The notes beneath the pieces were generated by a model. It ran no database searches and was not told the DNA's origin. It saw only the letters and a list, made by a program, of their open reading frames with translations. From positions 6,130,405 through 6,194,404 of the forward strand of contig JABAKD010000029.1 in NCBI GenBank assembly GCA_012845835.1: 64,000 bases of DNA. The letters run 5' to 3'. This document shows, piece after piece, positions 1 through 12,559 of this stretch. The position numbers and the translations under genes were made by a program. The DNA is from Undaria pinnatifida. Lineage: Eukaryota; Sar; Phaeophyceae; Laminariales; Alariaceae. Positions within the stretch are counted from its first letter, which is position 1, and each line of letters opens with the position of its first letter.

Positions 1-1850
1 AACTCTGAGAATGTGACCTACTATAGAGGTATTCCTATAGGAATACTAAGCGACGAAAATTCGGGGGAGAAACGTACGTGAAAGCACTTGCACGTCCAAC
101 CGAGAGGAGGGGACTCGTGTTAGGCGATACGACGCAAACAAGGTGAACAACACGCGTCAACAAGCACCTACGGCGTGCGTAGCGCAGATAGCAGAGGAAA
201 AGCGATATCTCATACATCACACTGGTAAGAGAAGAAGTACGACGGATCAATAATCACCTATGACGTACGTAGTGCTAAAGACCGAGGAAGGGCTAAGACA
301 TATATGCCATAGCGGTAGGAAAACAATTACGACGCCACAACAAGCACCTATAACGTGCATAGTGCAAAACGCAGGGGAAAGGCCAACAAAAAGGAATACC
401 ACAGTGGTTTCGGGGGCTGCGAAACAAGGGTACGCTAAACCGACGGGAGAAAACGACAATACGGCAGGTTTGAGGCCAAGTTGCGAAAGCGAACAAGGTT
501 AAACCGGCACAAACAGGAAGGCAGAAACATCAGAAATATTCGGCCTGGTTTCGAATATGGAGCTAGCGAAATCAGTCGCTTGAAGGCCAGGGTAGCACAC
601 CGACGCAAGCACGCAAACACATGTGCTGATCAGACCTGGGACAACCCGAAAAGTCATGAGAGCACACCGACACAGCACGCGAACATAAGTGGTGGTCAAA
701 AGTGTGACGACCCGAAAAGTCAAGGCAAAGGAGAGGCACCTTGACACTAACTGAACAACAAAATCAAGCCCAAAACAAAAATTAAAAAGCCAATGCGCAC
801 AAAACCAATCCCATGAAAAAACTCGAGAAGGAACTAAAAAAACATGGGTAGGGGGAGGGGCAACAAGACAAAAGGGTAAGTGAGACTCAACGAGATAATA
901 CCCTGGCTGCAGATATACCTGTCGCGAGGCGTTGTAGACACGCCGATCCGTAGATGGTGCTCCGCGAAGTTGTGCAGTAGACACGACATAGGTTGATCGT
1001 GGAACCGGATGGTGTAGGGTCTGAAGTAAAATCTGATCAAACGCGGCTGGTGATCGTACTAGGGTGTGATGCAGCGCTCCGATCGCGGGGCAGTGACATC
1101 GTTGTGTTCGCGGAAGATGTGGTAGGAGCGTTGGAGACGGACGATGGTCCAGCAAAACGGGTTGAAGAGCTCCGAGCACGAACCAGTGAGGTCGGCATGT
1201 TCGCGGACGATACGGTAGGAGCCCTGTGACGAAAGAAGCCGAGGTTGTGGTAGCTCAATATAGTTGGTTGAAGAAAACGTCGGATCGTATACGCGGTGGT
1301 GAGATGTGCGTGTTCCACACCGTACATATAGACGCAAGCGTTGACGCTGTAGTAGTCCTTTAACGCGGGCCTGTGGATATGCCTGCGGTACTCAGGGTGT
1401 CCGAGTTAGCTTTTTAAGCCGCGAGAATGACGGCGTGGTTGCCTGAACAGGCGGTAGGGAAAGTCCAAAGTAGCCGACGATGGCGGTGACGCCGGGGCCG
1501 TTAGTAGCGGACTGAAAAAGAAGGCATACCGGCGCCGGGGCTTCAGGAGTTGGCGAAATATGTCCTGGCTGTTCGGCGCTGACGTTGCAATGACGGCGGA
1601 GTTGGTGGTAGCGGCCAGGAAGTGGGCGCCTCGCCGCTGGTAACGGCTTGATGCGGCAGGCCCATCGATGCATGGCTGCACAAGTCGGTGAAGTATTTTC
1701 CAGATGGTCGGAGAATATGGTGGTGACGATGCCGTCGCAGGTGGTTGTGGCCAGAAAAAGGTTGCCTTGCGTTGGTAGTAGCTTGAAGGGGAAATACATC
1801 GAATGGAGTAGTCACGGAAGACGGAGGTGGAGCTCAGGTGAAAGGTGGAG
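1..1850. other. Unassigned region with weak short tandem similarity
   Basis: I recognise no gene here. Two patches look like diverged tandem duplications: blocks sharing a 'caacaagcaccta' word near 155, 247 and 340, and a pair of about 63-bp units around 595-720 that both end in 'acccgaaaagtca'. The open frames present, including a 226-codon one on the minus strand at 499-1179, show no domain, no consistent splice borders and no composition I would call coding. Confidence 0.4.
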
Positions 1851-2150
1851 CCCTGATAAATGTGGAGATCTGGTCGCGAAGCTCAGGTGACTACAGGTGA
1901 CGACGAATCTCCGTGCAGGAGAAGCTCTGGTCACGAAGCGCAGGTGACGACGAAGCTCTGTTGAAGATAGAGTTCTGAAAAAGGTGCGACTCTGGTCGCA
2001 AAGCTCGGGTGACGACTGAGCTCTCGTGGAAGGTGGAACTCCGGTGAAGGTAGAGCTCTAGTCGCGAAGCTCAGGTGACGACGAAGCTCTGGTGACGATG
2101 GATCTCTGATCGCGAAGCTCTGGTGACGACGAAGCTCTGGTGACGATGGT
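1845..2150. repeat. Minisatellite built on 'aagctctggtgacgacg'
   Basis: The word 'aagctc(a/t)ggtgacgac' recurs many times with small changes, at irregular spacing of about 20-50 bp. The frames crossing it are simple translations of the repeat. Confidence 0.65.
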
Positions 2151-5100
2151 CTTGAAATTGTAGCCACAGGTATTGGCGAGAAAAACCGTTGCCGGAGAGC
2201 CGTCAACAGTTTCCAGCGGGGGCTGTGGAGCGATGACGGCTCTGTAAAAATAATGGGCCAACGAAGGATGAGTAGGTATTAAAAGGAGTGCACCAATGGT
2301 GGGCGCTGGGGAGAACAAAGGACGGGAGAACCGCCAGCGTCCTCGGCACCCTTCTTAGAGCTGGCTAGCGAACAGGAGGCTTTGGTTTCGGCCAAAATAC
2401 ACCAGACGGAGGTTTTGAGGCGGAGAAGGGGTCGACGGATTTTTTATATGCTACGCAACGGTGAGATGCCGAAGGTATTTCCAGAAAAACGTGGTGGTGG
2501 ATGGGGCAGGAGGAAGGGGGTTAGAACCCACCTAAGTCAATGCCTAACAGAAGAGGTGCACATTTTGAGCGTCGCGGGTGGATGAGGGCGGGTGGTGGTG
2601 GTGGGTCGAAAAGAAGGGGGAACTAGTCGACCCGAAACGATACCCCGGATAGGATGCGCACATCGTTCGACGTGGGGAGCGAAGAGGCCGTGGAATGGCC
2701 CGAACTCTGGCTATAAAGGTCCTATACGTACCAGGCTCGGGAGGGTCAAGAGCCCGAGGAAACAAATAACAAACTCGGTAAAAGGGGAGCGGTGGAATGG
2801 TAGAGGTGGGTCGGAGAGTAGAGGGAGCGAGCCCACCCATGCTGATACTCGGTTCGAAACGCTTCATGTCCGGATGAATAAATCACTCCAACTCAGAAAA
2901 TGGGAGTGGCGGGATGTGGTGGTGGGTTGGGAGGGACGGGGGAACAAGCCCAGCCAAGCCGATGCCCGGCTTGGAGAGGTCATAACCGGAAAGGAACAAA
3001 GCCACTGGTTCTCATGGTTAACCTATAGAAATGTAAGGGTATGGGGGTGGCGACAGTGGCGTCAACGACGTGCCTTCAGTGACGGGTAGCGGTTGCCTAG
3101 GTTCAGGTGGTAAACCTACAGAAATTTTGTTGAGGTAAAGGGGGAGTGGCGGTTGTGGTGTCGCTGACGTTTCATCAGGGACGAATAGGGAATCGCGACT
3201 GTTGGGGTGGAGGGGAACTGTTCGGTGTTCATTGGCAATGGAAACATAATCAGTGGATGGTTGAACAAGACGGACACGTACGGCAAGAAAAAATATAACC
3301 TACTGGGGAATAGAATGTTGTGGTGGCGAACCAAGGTAGATATGAGAGAGGCATTGAGACGAAAGCATCGACGCGAGAGCGCCGGTGAACCGTGGTTGGG
3401 AATGTCGTCCATAGTTGTGTGGTCGAGGAAGGCTGAATGGCCGTTTGGGGTTCGGGTCCGGTCAGTGAGAGTTAGCTAAAGAGCTGGGTCGGGAATGATA
3501 AACCGTGGGTTCGTTGTGGTTAAGGAAGACGAAAAGTTGTTGTTGACGTGGGTACGCTGGTGGGTGAACTGAAAGGCTGACCGAAAGGTACCGTTCGTGG
3601 CCTGGTATATGTGGGATGGTTCGGGCCAGGGTAGCCTTGAAAAGGGGGCCGTAGGGTCTCCAAACTTTGTCGAAAGAAGAACTAACCAGAATGTGAGGAA
3701 GAGGGCGGCTGCTATCTCCAGATGGTCGGCGGTGTCGAAGATAGATCGCTGACGATGTCGAGGAAGCTAAACCAGTCAGATGAAGGGAATGGTTGCTACC
3801 TATGAGTCCGTAGGGAACATCGCCAGGCGGTAACCTTGGGCGTGAAAGACGGGGCCCGAGCACATTGGCTCTGTTGGATCGCCGGTGGTCGAACGCGTGC
3901 AGGTGGTCTGCCGTGGTTTCAGCGGAATCGGCAGAGACCGGAGCAAGGCGGCTCTTAGGTAAAACGTCGGGGTGGAGAAGGCATGGGGGGTTCAACAGGT
4001 GCGCCTCTGTGACAACGGAGGCGGCCGGGACAGAAGCGATCTGCAGAAACTGGTCGCCTTGGAGGGGGGGGGGCGGCAGAGTTGTTTTGTCGCCTTGAAA
4101 AGGGTCAGAACGAGGTCGGTAGTAGGAGATTTTGTTGAAAAATGCCGAGACCGAAAGGGGATGACTCGTTTGCAACGCGGCGGGTTACGGGGGGAAAGCG
4201 GCTGCCAACCGAATAAAGCTGTTGTAATTTCTGTCTATGGATGGGATTGCCAGTCTCGGGTGTACCGTTGCCGAAGCTAGAGATACGAACTGAGAGGGCG
4301 GTGGTAGATGTCTAGGGTCGTTTGGTGGTCGTACGGTAATATTTGCCGGTGTTTGTCGGCCCCGGAATCATTGTCCCAGGTGGGTAATAAAGGAGGATCT
4401 CGGCGTTTGTCGGTCTCGGAACCAATGTCCATAGCTAGTCGCTACCGATACTTGGTCGAAGCCGGGTGAGCTGCGGGGTCGTGGTGTCGCTGGAAACGTC
4501 TGTCTCGGGCGACTTCGGAGACTACTCCAAATGTTGATATATAAACCGTAGAAGAAGAATCCAAACGGGTGTTTCTGCTAAGAGTTGAACATCTCAGAAC
4601 TTGTAGTTCATCGTAGGCTGGCTCCGGTGATCCGCCAAGCAGTGGTTAGTTGCGGCTATCTGTAGGACTGTCCTATGGCGATGGCGAGGGTGCAGCTGGC
4701 TGATCTAGAGAAGGGAGCCGGCTGGGTCTACGTGATCGCAAAAGGCAGCCTCGGTATTGAATCACGCAGGCTCTGGGAGGGTCTCCGTGGGTGGCGTCTA
4801 TAAGAGCCGATCGAAGATAATCTGGGAGTCCTGTCTCCAAGTGGTGGAGAAGGACATAACTCGCAAGGAAACGCCGTACGTGTGGTCCGTGTCCACGCAA
4901 TGCACGAGGAATACGAGGAAGACGGGGCAGTGGGCTCGTGAGTCTTCCGTCATCATGACGGAGCTGTTCCATGGGCCCAGGGGTAGTAGTGCTGTCGAAA
5001 CCTTGGCAGCGAGGGGGAACCCGTCGTTCGCGATTCCACCGCTGGCACTTGGAAAACGAGCATGTTCTGAGACGAGCGCGGGTGGAGCCGCCGATAAATA

Positions 5101-7159
5101 GGCGAGGCGGGCTCAGGATGCGATGGCCCGGAATTGCCAGCATAAGGTTCGTGCTGAAGTCCGGAACGGATGGTTGCCGTAGATATCGGCATGTAATGTT
5201 GCCCATTGGTGGAAGATGTCGAGTGAAGCCTCCCGATTAGGCTCGACATCCTGGCCTCCTCGCACCCACCCTCAAGACCATCTCTAGAACAAGGGTATCA
5301 GGCTTGAACAAGCAATATCACATGTATGGGACTGGGCAGGGGGGTAGATTATCTGGAAGCAGGAGCGTAGATGGAGCTAGTTCTTTCAAAGGTGAAGCTG
5401 GACCCTCGTCCCGCAATTAGATGGCCTGGCGCTGGTAGTGACTGTATCGGTTGATCAGCGTGTAGCGTTCAGATTTTTGTGCTGTAATGGTTATCGGTCG
5501 GCCACGCCGTTGCTGTCGACGTTGTCGTTGTTGTCGCAGCAGGTTCCGAGGAAGAAAGGCTTTCATGGCTCTTTCGACCCAAACAGTAGTTGTCACGGCA
5601 TTTATAACGAGCGGCATTGGTTGTCGAGGGCTATTGCCGGGTGATAGCGCCGAGTGTACGGTCCGCACGTTTCCGCAAATACCGGAAGGAAAAGCCAATA
5701 CCCTGAAGCATGCCCATATCTGGGTTGAGCGCACCAGAGGCGTAGCGGTGCTGGTATAGTGGGAGATTGTCGCTGGCACGATGAAGGCGCCAGGAGAAAC
5801 GCCCGAAAGCCAGCGGAGTGGTACTCGATGGCCAGGTGGTTGAGAATGATACTCGTCGCAGGTTGTGTTCCGTATCGCAAAGTGTAGTGGTTACGAGCCA
5901 CAACTTTTTTCAGTCCGTGAGGCAGACGCAGGCGTCGTGGGCGTCACAATTCGGGTGGTCGCGACCGCCGTTGCTGCCACTGCGGATAGGATAACGTCTG
6001 CGTCGTTGGGCGACTTTGCTGTCGCCGCTACTGCGGTCAATACTGGTGATTTAGGTGGTAGGCGGAGAAGAACGGTGGTGTAGGTGGTTGTCGGAGAAGA
6101 ACGGTGGTCTTGACCCGAGCGGTAAGTGATGGGGGGGGGGGGGGGGGCGTGCGGCGCTCTTGGCGGCTGGTTGCCAAGGGCGCGCGTGGATTTTTATGAA
6201 GTGCGTTCACGGGTGGTGGGTGCTGGGGCTTGGGGGGTGTAGGGAAAAGGGGCAGTAAAGTTGGCGGGCTGATGTCTGGCCGTTTTGATAACTGTAGTAG
6301 CGGCGGGAGTGGGTCGGAATTTCAAGGAAATAGTCCGAACAGGTAGTGGCGTAGAAAGGCGGCAGAGATTGGTTTGACTCGATAGTCGTTTGTACAACTG
6401 CATCAGCGGCGAAATTGGGCCGGAATTTCAAGAATGAAACCCGACCAGGCAGAGTTTTGCAGACGGAGCGTCTATAGATGCCGACATGAGTCGTGTTTGG
6501 GTAGGTACGACCTGGCCAATAACCCCAAAACATATTTTACCGCAGTCAGAGGTGTCTTTGGGTGCCACCCGGTCGAGACCATAGGCGCGCCGTATGCAGT
6601 TATGAGCAAGTACCAGCTAACAAAAGCAGGGGCGATGGGCGCACGGGGTTAAGCGCAGTGATGGGCGGGCGTTGTGGTGCTAGACGCGGCCGCGTGGGGT
6701 GGGTGGCTATTGGAGCAAGGATGGGATGTGAGCAGCACCGTGTAGGTTGGGGCAGTAGTCGTGGCTCAGATTGGGGGGGGCGGGGGGGGGTGCAAGAGAC
6801 GGTGAACCTCGAGCACACGAGGCGGTGGGGCACAAAGGGCGGTAGTCGCGGTGGGATAATATTCTATAGCCACCGCGGCACTGGCGTAATGGATGACGTC
6901 GCGGCGACACACTCGGTGGTAGTCGTCGCTGAACCGGCGGCGTTGTTGCGATCCTCCACGGGTATAAATTAAACCTCGTGGCCTCAGGCACTAAACGAAA
7001 ATCGCAGTCGCATAAGATAAGCGTCTCACGTAGAGGGGTCCGTCCTCCGGATCACGGCGTGTAAGGTGGCCGTACCAAACGTCGAGGAATCCGTTGTGGC
7101 TTAACGAGTCTTGATCAGTGGCGGCGGTGGAAATGCCGTAGACCACGCCGGCCGAACAA
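2151..7159. other. Unassigned G-rich region, no gene recognised
   Basis: Several open frames exist, for example minus 3462-4175, minus 4673-5206 and plus 6562-6972. None has a recognisable domain or convincing exon borders. Local duplications are visible: a roughly 93-bp pair near 3014-3075 and 3105-3175 (shared words 'acctatagaaat' and 'acctacagaaat') and a roughly 110-bp pair near 6275-6345 and 6385-6455 (shared word 'cggaatttcaag'). A G16 run sits near 6130. I take this as decayed repeat DNA. Confidence 0.4.
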
Positions 7160-7597
7160 ATGCGCTCCGGGCATTGTTTCGATTTAATTGAACAGAATCA
7201 CAAGGATCTTCGACGTAGGTGTACCACCGATGGCTACAGCAGGAGAAGAACTCGAAACACACTATTTATTGTGAGGGTTGAGGGGTTGGATCCTGGTTGG
7301 TGGGGGATTTACCGCGACGGTTGGGGGTGGGTCCATGTTTGTCCGGAATGGATAGATAATATAGAGATTTGGTATCGCACATACACCGGAGTAGAGAGGT
7401 GGCATGCAGTACAAGTATTTTTCGAACATCACAAAGACGACCGGCAGGTGATGGACGCTTGTATATATTGCCGTGGGGGGGAGCGTGGTGCTTTCGGGAG
7501 ATTGTTAGAAACACCGATTTATCCAGTCGAAAATAAACAAAATCAGACCTTACAACACGGAATACATGTGTACTTCTTGTACCCGTCGATAACCTAA
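7160..7597 (+). CDS. Orphan W-rich hypothetical ORF
   Basis: A 145-codon ATG-initiated frame. I do not recognise the family. Its composition is unlike the low-complexity frames around it: it is rich in Trp, Tyr and His, with clustered motifs such as GWWGIYRDGWGWVHVCPEW near residues 46-64 and a Cys pair in DACIYCRGGER near residue 100. It shows no signal peptide, membrane segment or repeat. It ends at a TAA followed by A/T-rich sequence. It could be one exon of a larger gene, a relic of a mobile element, or chance. No neighbour helps, because minisatellite DNA follows and unassigned DNA precedes it. Confidence 0.25.
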   Translation: MRSGHCFDLIEQNHKDLRRRCTTDGYSRRRTRNTLFIVRVEGLDPGWWGIYRDGWGWVHVCPEWIDNIEIWYRTYTGVERWHAVQVFFEHHKDDRQVMDACIYCRGGERGAFGRLLETPIYPVENKQNQTLQHGIHVYFLYPSIT

Positions 7598-8555
7598 GCT
7601 AAATTTGAGTTTTTCCAAATTAAAAATTCGGGCGCAAAAATGACGGCGTACTTCTGGGGTGCACTGTTTTAAAATTGCCGGGGGGGCTCCGTGCATCACG
7701 CGTATTATACTCGTGAAAAATTGAGGTAGATGGCACTAGGAGCGCGACGTACTCGGGGTGCTGTTTTGCTCAACTGTATTCTTGCTCAACCATGATCTTA
7801 ATATTACTTGGGTCATTCCAATGCTGCATAAGGTCGGGGGCGCGTAACAGCAAAAACGGAAGACTCGTAAGAATACTCGTAGCTCTAACGCGCGTGGGCT
7901 ATTAAGCGTATAGTCGAGGCTTATGGCAGGTTGAGCCTTCACTCTCACAGAAGTTTTCCAAGTAGAACAATGCACGGGGAGAGGGTTTTATAAAATGTTA
8001 TCATAGTACCGAGATGATATTTTGGGATGCAAGACGTGTAACAACGTCGTTCGCGTATTCCAGGGTCGAAATTTCCTCCCAAAAAAATGCACCGTAACAA
8101 AGCAATCATTGTCAATTGCGTAAGTCAGCATTATTTTTGCAGCCCGTGTTGGCGCTCGTGACAAGGCGATCATGGTTGATTGACCACTTTTGATCGTATA
8201 TTGCACGACGAGATGCGCACAAGCGTAATGAAGCCGAATCGTTATCATGCAATTAACAGCCGAAATGAACGCCGTCAAACCATAAAAGCCCAGGAGAAGA
8301 AAAAATGGTGGAAAGTCATAAATGACAAAAGGCGCACCATAAATGACAAAATGCGCACAGCATATCACCATAGTGTAACAGCCAGTAAACACAAATATTA
8401 ATGGTAACGTTGGCAGCGAAAAAAAAGAAGCTGCTCTCTACCACCACGAAAAAAACGGTGTAATAATATGAAACAGCTGATCCAGGATTTTGAGGAACGG
8501 TGTTCTTCCCTATCCCAATGTAATAGTATGCAGGGTATTTCGTGCCTCCATCCGC
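7598..8555. other. Intergenic sequence, nothing recognised
   Basis: No gene or clear mobile element. One small tandem duplication ('aaatgacaaaa.gcgca') lies near 8318-8358. Confidence 0.4.
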
Positions 8556-9640
8556 TTACATGATTGCCTGACAACCTCTACCATTCCAAACGCAGTGGAA
8601 TGTGCCTAACGAAGTAAAGTCACCCTCGCGTTCAATAGTGGGGACATCGCATGTCCACGTGAGACAACCTTTACGAAACGCAGTAGCATATGCCTGACGA
8701 AGTAAAGTCACCCTCGCGTTCATTAGTAGTGACATCGCATATATATGACGTTGCATGTCCACCAACTGCTGTATTTGTAACATGTATCTCTGTCTTAGAA
8801 TTGGCGACGTCAGAGCCCCACAGCGGCACGGTAAAAACCATGGACGTGAAATCGTACATTTGAGACAATAATAAGTTGAAAAGGAAGCACAGGCAGACCT
8901 GATAAAACGATAAACCACACTGCCGTCCCATCGCATACCCTCCTGAGACGACCTCTACGAAACACAGTACCATTTACCTCACGAAGTAAAATCACCCTCG
9001 CGATCAATAGTGATGACATCGCATATATATGACATCACATACCCACCTCGCCTGATGTATTTGTAGGACGTATCTCTGACTTGAAATTGACGACCGCAAA
9101 GCCCCACATCGACAAGGTAAAACAGAAAATCATAGGCGTGAAATCGTACATTTATATGAGACAAAAATAATTTGGAAAAGGAAGCACAGGCAGATGTGTT
9201 AAAATTGCGGTAAACAACCTTACCAACCCATTACGTCGGGTATTTCGTACATACCGTCTGCATGATCGCCTCCCAACCTATGCCAAGCGAAGTATTACTA
9301 ACGAGGTAACGTAATTGAGCGCGTGTATACCAAGTATGACTAACGAGGTACCGTAATTGAGCACATGTATACCAAGCGTTCCTTTAAAACTGACGATTCG
9401 CATCCCTCCCTCTAATGCTCAATTGCGGAGACAGTACACGGCCACATACATCACCTCGCATGCTGTATTTAGCAATACGTATCTCTTTCGTATAATTAGC
9501 GATGTCAGAAAATAATGGTAACTGTATGATGATGGTGACAAACAGTGCATGACCACGTCACCTCGCCTGTTGTATTTGACAATACGTATCTCTTCCTCAT
9601 AATTAGCGATGTCAGAAAATAATGGTACCTACAAATATTC
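8556..9640. repeat. Complex minisatellite or satellite patch
   Basis: Nested tandem units are visible. An element of about 280 bp occurs at roughly 8680-8955 and again at 8955-9230, sharing 'aagtaaa(g/a)tcaccctcgcg', 'gacatcgcatatatatgac' and 'ggaagcacaggcaga'. Its first part is also duplicated at about 8585-8680. A 48-bp unit is duplicated at 9289-9372 ('ctaacgaggta(a/c)cgtaattgag'). A roughly 105-bp unit is duplicated at 9440-9520 and 9545-9630 ('aattagcgatgtcagaaaat'). Confidence 0.7.
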
Positions 9641-9824
9641 TATAAAATATTCTAGCTTTCGATCGATGTATCATACAACAACAAATTATGAAGATTTAAC
9701 AAGTTATTTACTACACTTAAACACTGGGTTGCATGCTGCATCTAACATCAAACCTTCTAGAATAGTAAACATTACAAGCCAGATGATATAAAGGGATGTC
9801 TTATTGCTTCAATCGTCAGGTTTG

Positions 9825-11250
9825 TCCACTTTGAGGATATATAGTTTCCGCGCACATATTGAAATGTCCCGCCCCCCGCCCCCCCCCCCCCCCCCTCCCC
9901 TCCCCCTCCACTGACCCCTCTTGTTCATAAAAAAAACCCAACCCTCCCCCCCGCCCCTCCGTCCCCCGATTCTCCCCCCTTCCGCCTAGTTTCTCCAAAC
10001 GCCCTACTCACAATCAAAATCGGCCTGAGTAATAAACACCTATACGCAGTTGATATCACGTCATTATCTTTCTGACCATCCATGACGTAGTTTTCAATTT
10101 CTTTCCCCCCAACCCCCCCCTCCCCCCACCCTCCAACGCCCCCTCTTTTCCGACAACCTGCACGATCGCCTAGACCTAGCACCACGCGTAAAACAAGCTG
10201 CTACATATCTTTGATCCCACAGCCAAAGTGTATTTGAATATTGTTTGTGACCTAAACCTCCTAAAAAATCTTCCCCCCCCCCCCCTCCCCCCGTCCTCTT
10301 GCTCTCCCTTACTCAAACGCCCCACTAAATATCGAAATCCGCCACATTAATAAACACTTCACGCACAGGATATCATCTCATTATCTTTCGAGAGCCATCC
10401 ATGCCGAGGTGTGCCCCCCCCCCCCCCCCGCCTCGAACGCCCCCTCCTTCCCCATCACCATCACCATCGCCTAGTCCTAGCACCACACGTATAACAAACC
10501 CCTCACCTAAAGGCCTTCCTCCCCCCCCCGCCCCCCCCCCGCCCCCCCCCCGCCCCCACACCCCCCACCTCCCCCCCAACCCATCCCAACCCCACCCCCT
10601 CGAACACTCCACCCTCTCTTTACTCACTGATTGTACGACTTACCCCAGGATATACATGATAAACTGATGTATTATTTCCAAAACCGTCACATTTATCCCC
10701 TCAAAAAAATGTATAGTTTCCAGGCACATATTGAGCTGCCCCACACGCCCCCCCCCCCCCCCCCCCGCCCCAACCCCCCCCCCCCCGCCCCCAATAATAT
10801 ACTGATGCCAAAACCGTCAGATTTATCCCCTCGAAAGACATAGCTTACATGCACATATTGCCCCCCCCCCCCCCCCCCCCCCTCCTCCAAACCCGCTCGC
10901 TTTTGATCAAAACCAGGCCCCCACGTCCTTCAAAACTCCGCCCCACCCCCTCACCGGTTATTCGACTTACAAGATTCACTTGATCAAAGGTTACTTTTCT
11001 CTTCACGGCTGTCAGATTTTGTCCCCCTCAGGAACGGGTTTTATAGTTTCCGCGCACAGACTGACTAACATCATCCTGTTGACCCTGATAGCTACACTGT
11101 AGTTGTAAGGGGAGTCGCCGACCTATATCCTTAATGAGGACACACAACTCGTAATACGCGCGATCGGAGTATCACACACAGCTTGCAAAGATGAGTTTCG
11201 ACGAAGTCTTCGATCTCACAGCTGGAGTGTATTTTCATTTTTTAAAATAG
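9825..11250 (+). repeat. Rep-A dispersed repeat, longest plus-oriented copy, with poly-C tracts
   Basis: Two parts are visible. The left part (about 9825-11020) is made of tandem units of about 250-300 bp, each holding an exact or near homopolymer C run and words such as 'taataaacactt', 'gagccatccatgc' and 'cctagacctagcaccac'. The right part (about 11035-11247) is the conserved core 'ttttatagtttccgcgcac' to 'cacagctggagtgtatttt'. The same architecture occurs inverted at 57525-58740, so this is one family and not independent tracts. No protein-coding capacity is apparent; the proline-rich frames only translate the C runs. It is a non-autonomous dispersed element of unknown class. Confidence 0.7.
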
Positions 11251-12559
11251 TACCCAGCTGTTTTCTTTCTCTTAAATTTCTGCTGTGCACGCTGATTCGA
11301 ATACACTTTATTATTCCACCCATGATAAGCTGTTTCTGCAGGGGGCTAGTTACATGGGATCCACAAAGACGTTCCGGAGATCGCAGAACGTTCGGATCGA
11401 TGGTGTTGGCACCAGGCACGTGTCACATCGATATGTACGATAGGTCCAAACACTGCTAACAAAAAAAAGAAACGCCACTAAGGACAAGTGTTGTGCCGTA
11501 TTCGGCACCATGGTCCAGTGATACGCAGCTACTATAAAAAAAGCTAAAGAGTGCATGAGGAAAAACAAAACAGATACCAGGTAGTACTGGTATCTAGTAG
11601 AGCGCATATGTTATGGCAATGTGAGACAACACCAACAACAGCACACAAGGACCCCTGGCACTTACTGCTGTAGGTTTGGTCCTGATAGGGGTATGGTACT
11701 TATGGGGTGTCCATCTCACACAAGCGATGCTTCAACAGTTCGTGTAAAAAGGCATAATGAAATGTTTCAAAAGTTTCATCAAAGCCAGATAGAAGCTGGC
11801 CATGTTGTTGTCGTTCTCACACTAACTCGCATAGTCAAGCCCGTCGTCACAGGACAGGCTCCAGTCACTCTGGAGATGAGTAATGCCCCAGGGAAGAACA
11901 CATGAAAACCGAAGGTGGTACACGCATATATCACATCTGACCCACTTCATGCATCCACCAGAAACATATAAGAGTGACATCGGGAGTCAGCCTAAGATGT
12001 GCCAGGTCCAAATTGGTTGATACGTCTCACTACTCGCGCCTGGAAAATCCGACTGTACCGCTTGCCACCCAAAAAGACTACAACGTATATGTATTTCACT
12101 ACGCATACGCACGACAGACGCAAGTCAAGTGGAAAAATGAAGCACAGAAAAGAAAAGAAGATAAAGGGAAGGAAGGAAAGAAAAAAAACAGAAGTGAAAA
12201 AACGGAAAAGGAAAAGCAAGAAGAGAAAAGACAAGAAAAACATATTTAGACAACACAAGAAGAGGAAGCAAGGAAAGGAAAAAAGAAGAAAACAAGTCAT
12301 ACTAGCAGACCATTGGAACTGACTAAAGACGGCATTGGGCTCATAGAGGGTATCAAAATTGTCATCAATGGTATTGGAGAGAGAACGGGACATGGCGAAG
12401 AAGTCAGGGCGCTCCTACGCTATCTTGTGACGGCCATTGGAAGGCATACAAATTCCAGACGATGATTGCCAGACCCAGATTTCAGTCTCTTGGGCATGAC
12501 GCCCCCCCTTCAACTGCCCCCCATTGCCCCCCCCCCTCTCTCCCCCCCCCCCCCCTCCC

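Noticed and set aside
499..1179. 226-codon minus-strand ORF
   Set aside because: No domain, no splice context and unremarkable composition. Kept as unassigned sequence.
3462..5206. Minus-strand ORFs of 237 and 177 codons
   Set aside because: Low-complexity Ser/Pro/Arg content with no recognisable family. Probably chance in G-rich DNA.
10373..10890. Gly-rich and Pro-rich ORFs at 10.4-10.9 kb
   Set aside because: Translations of homopolymer C runs in Rep-A.
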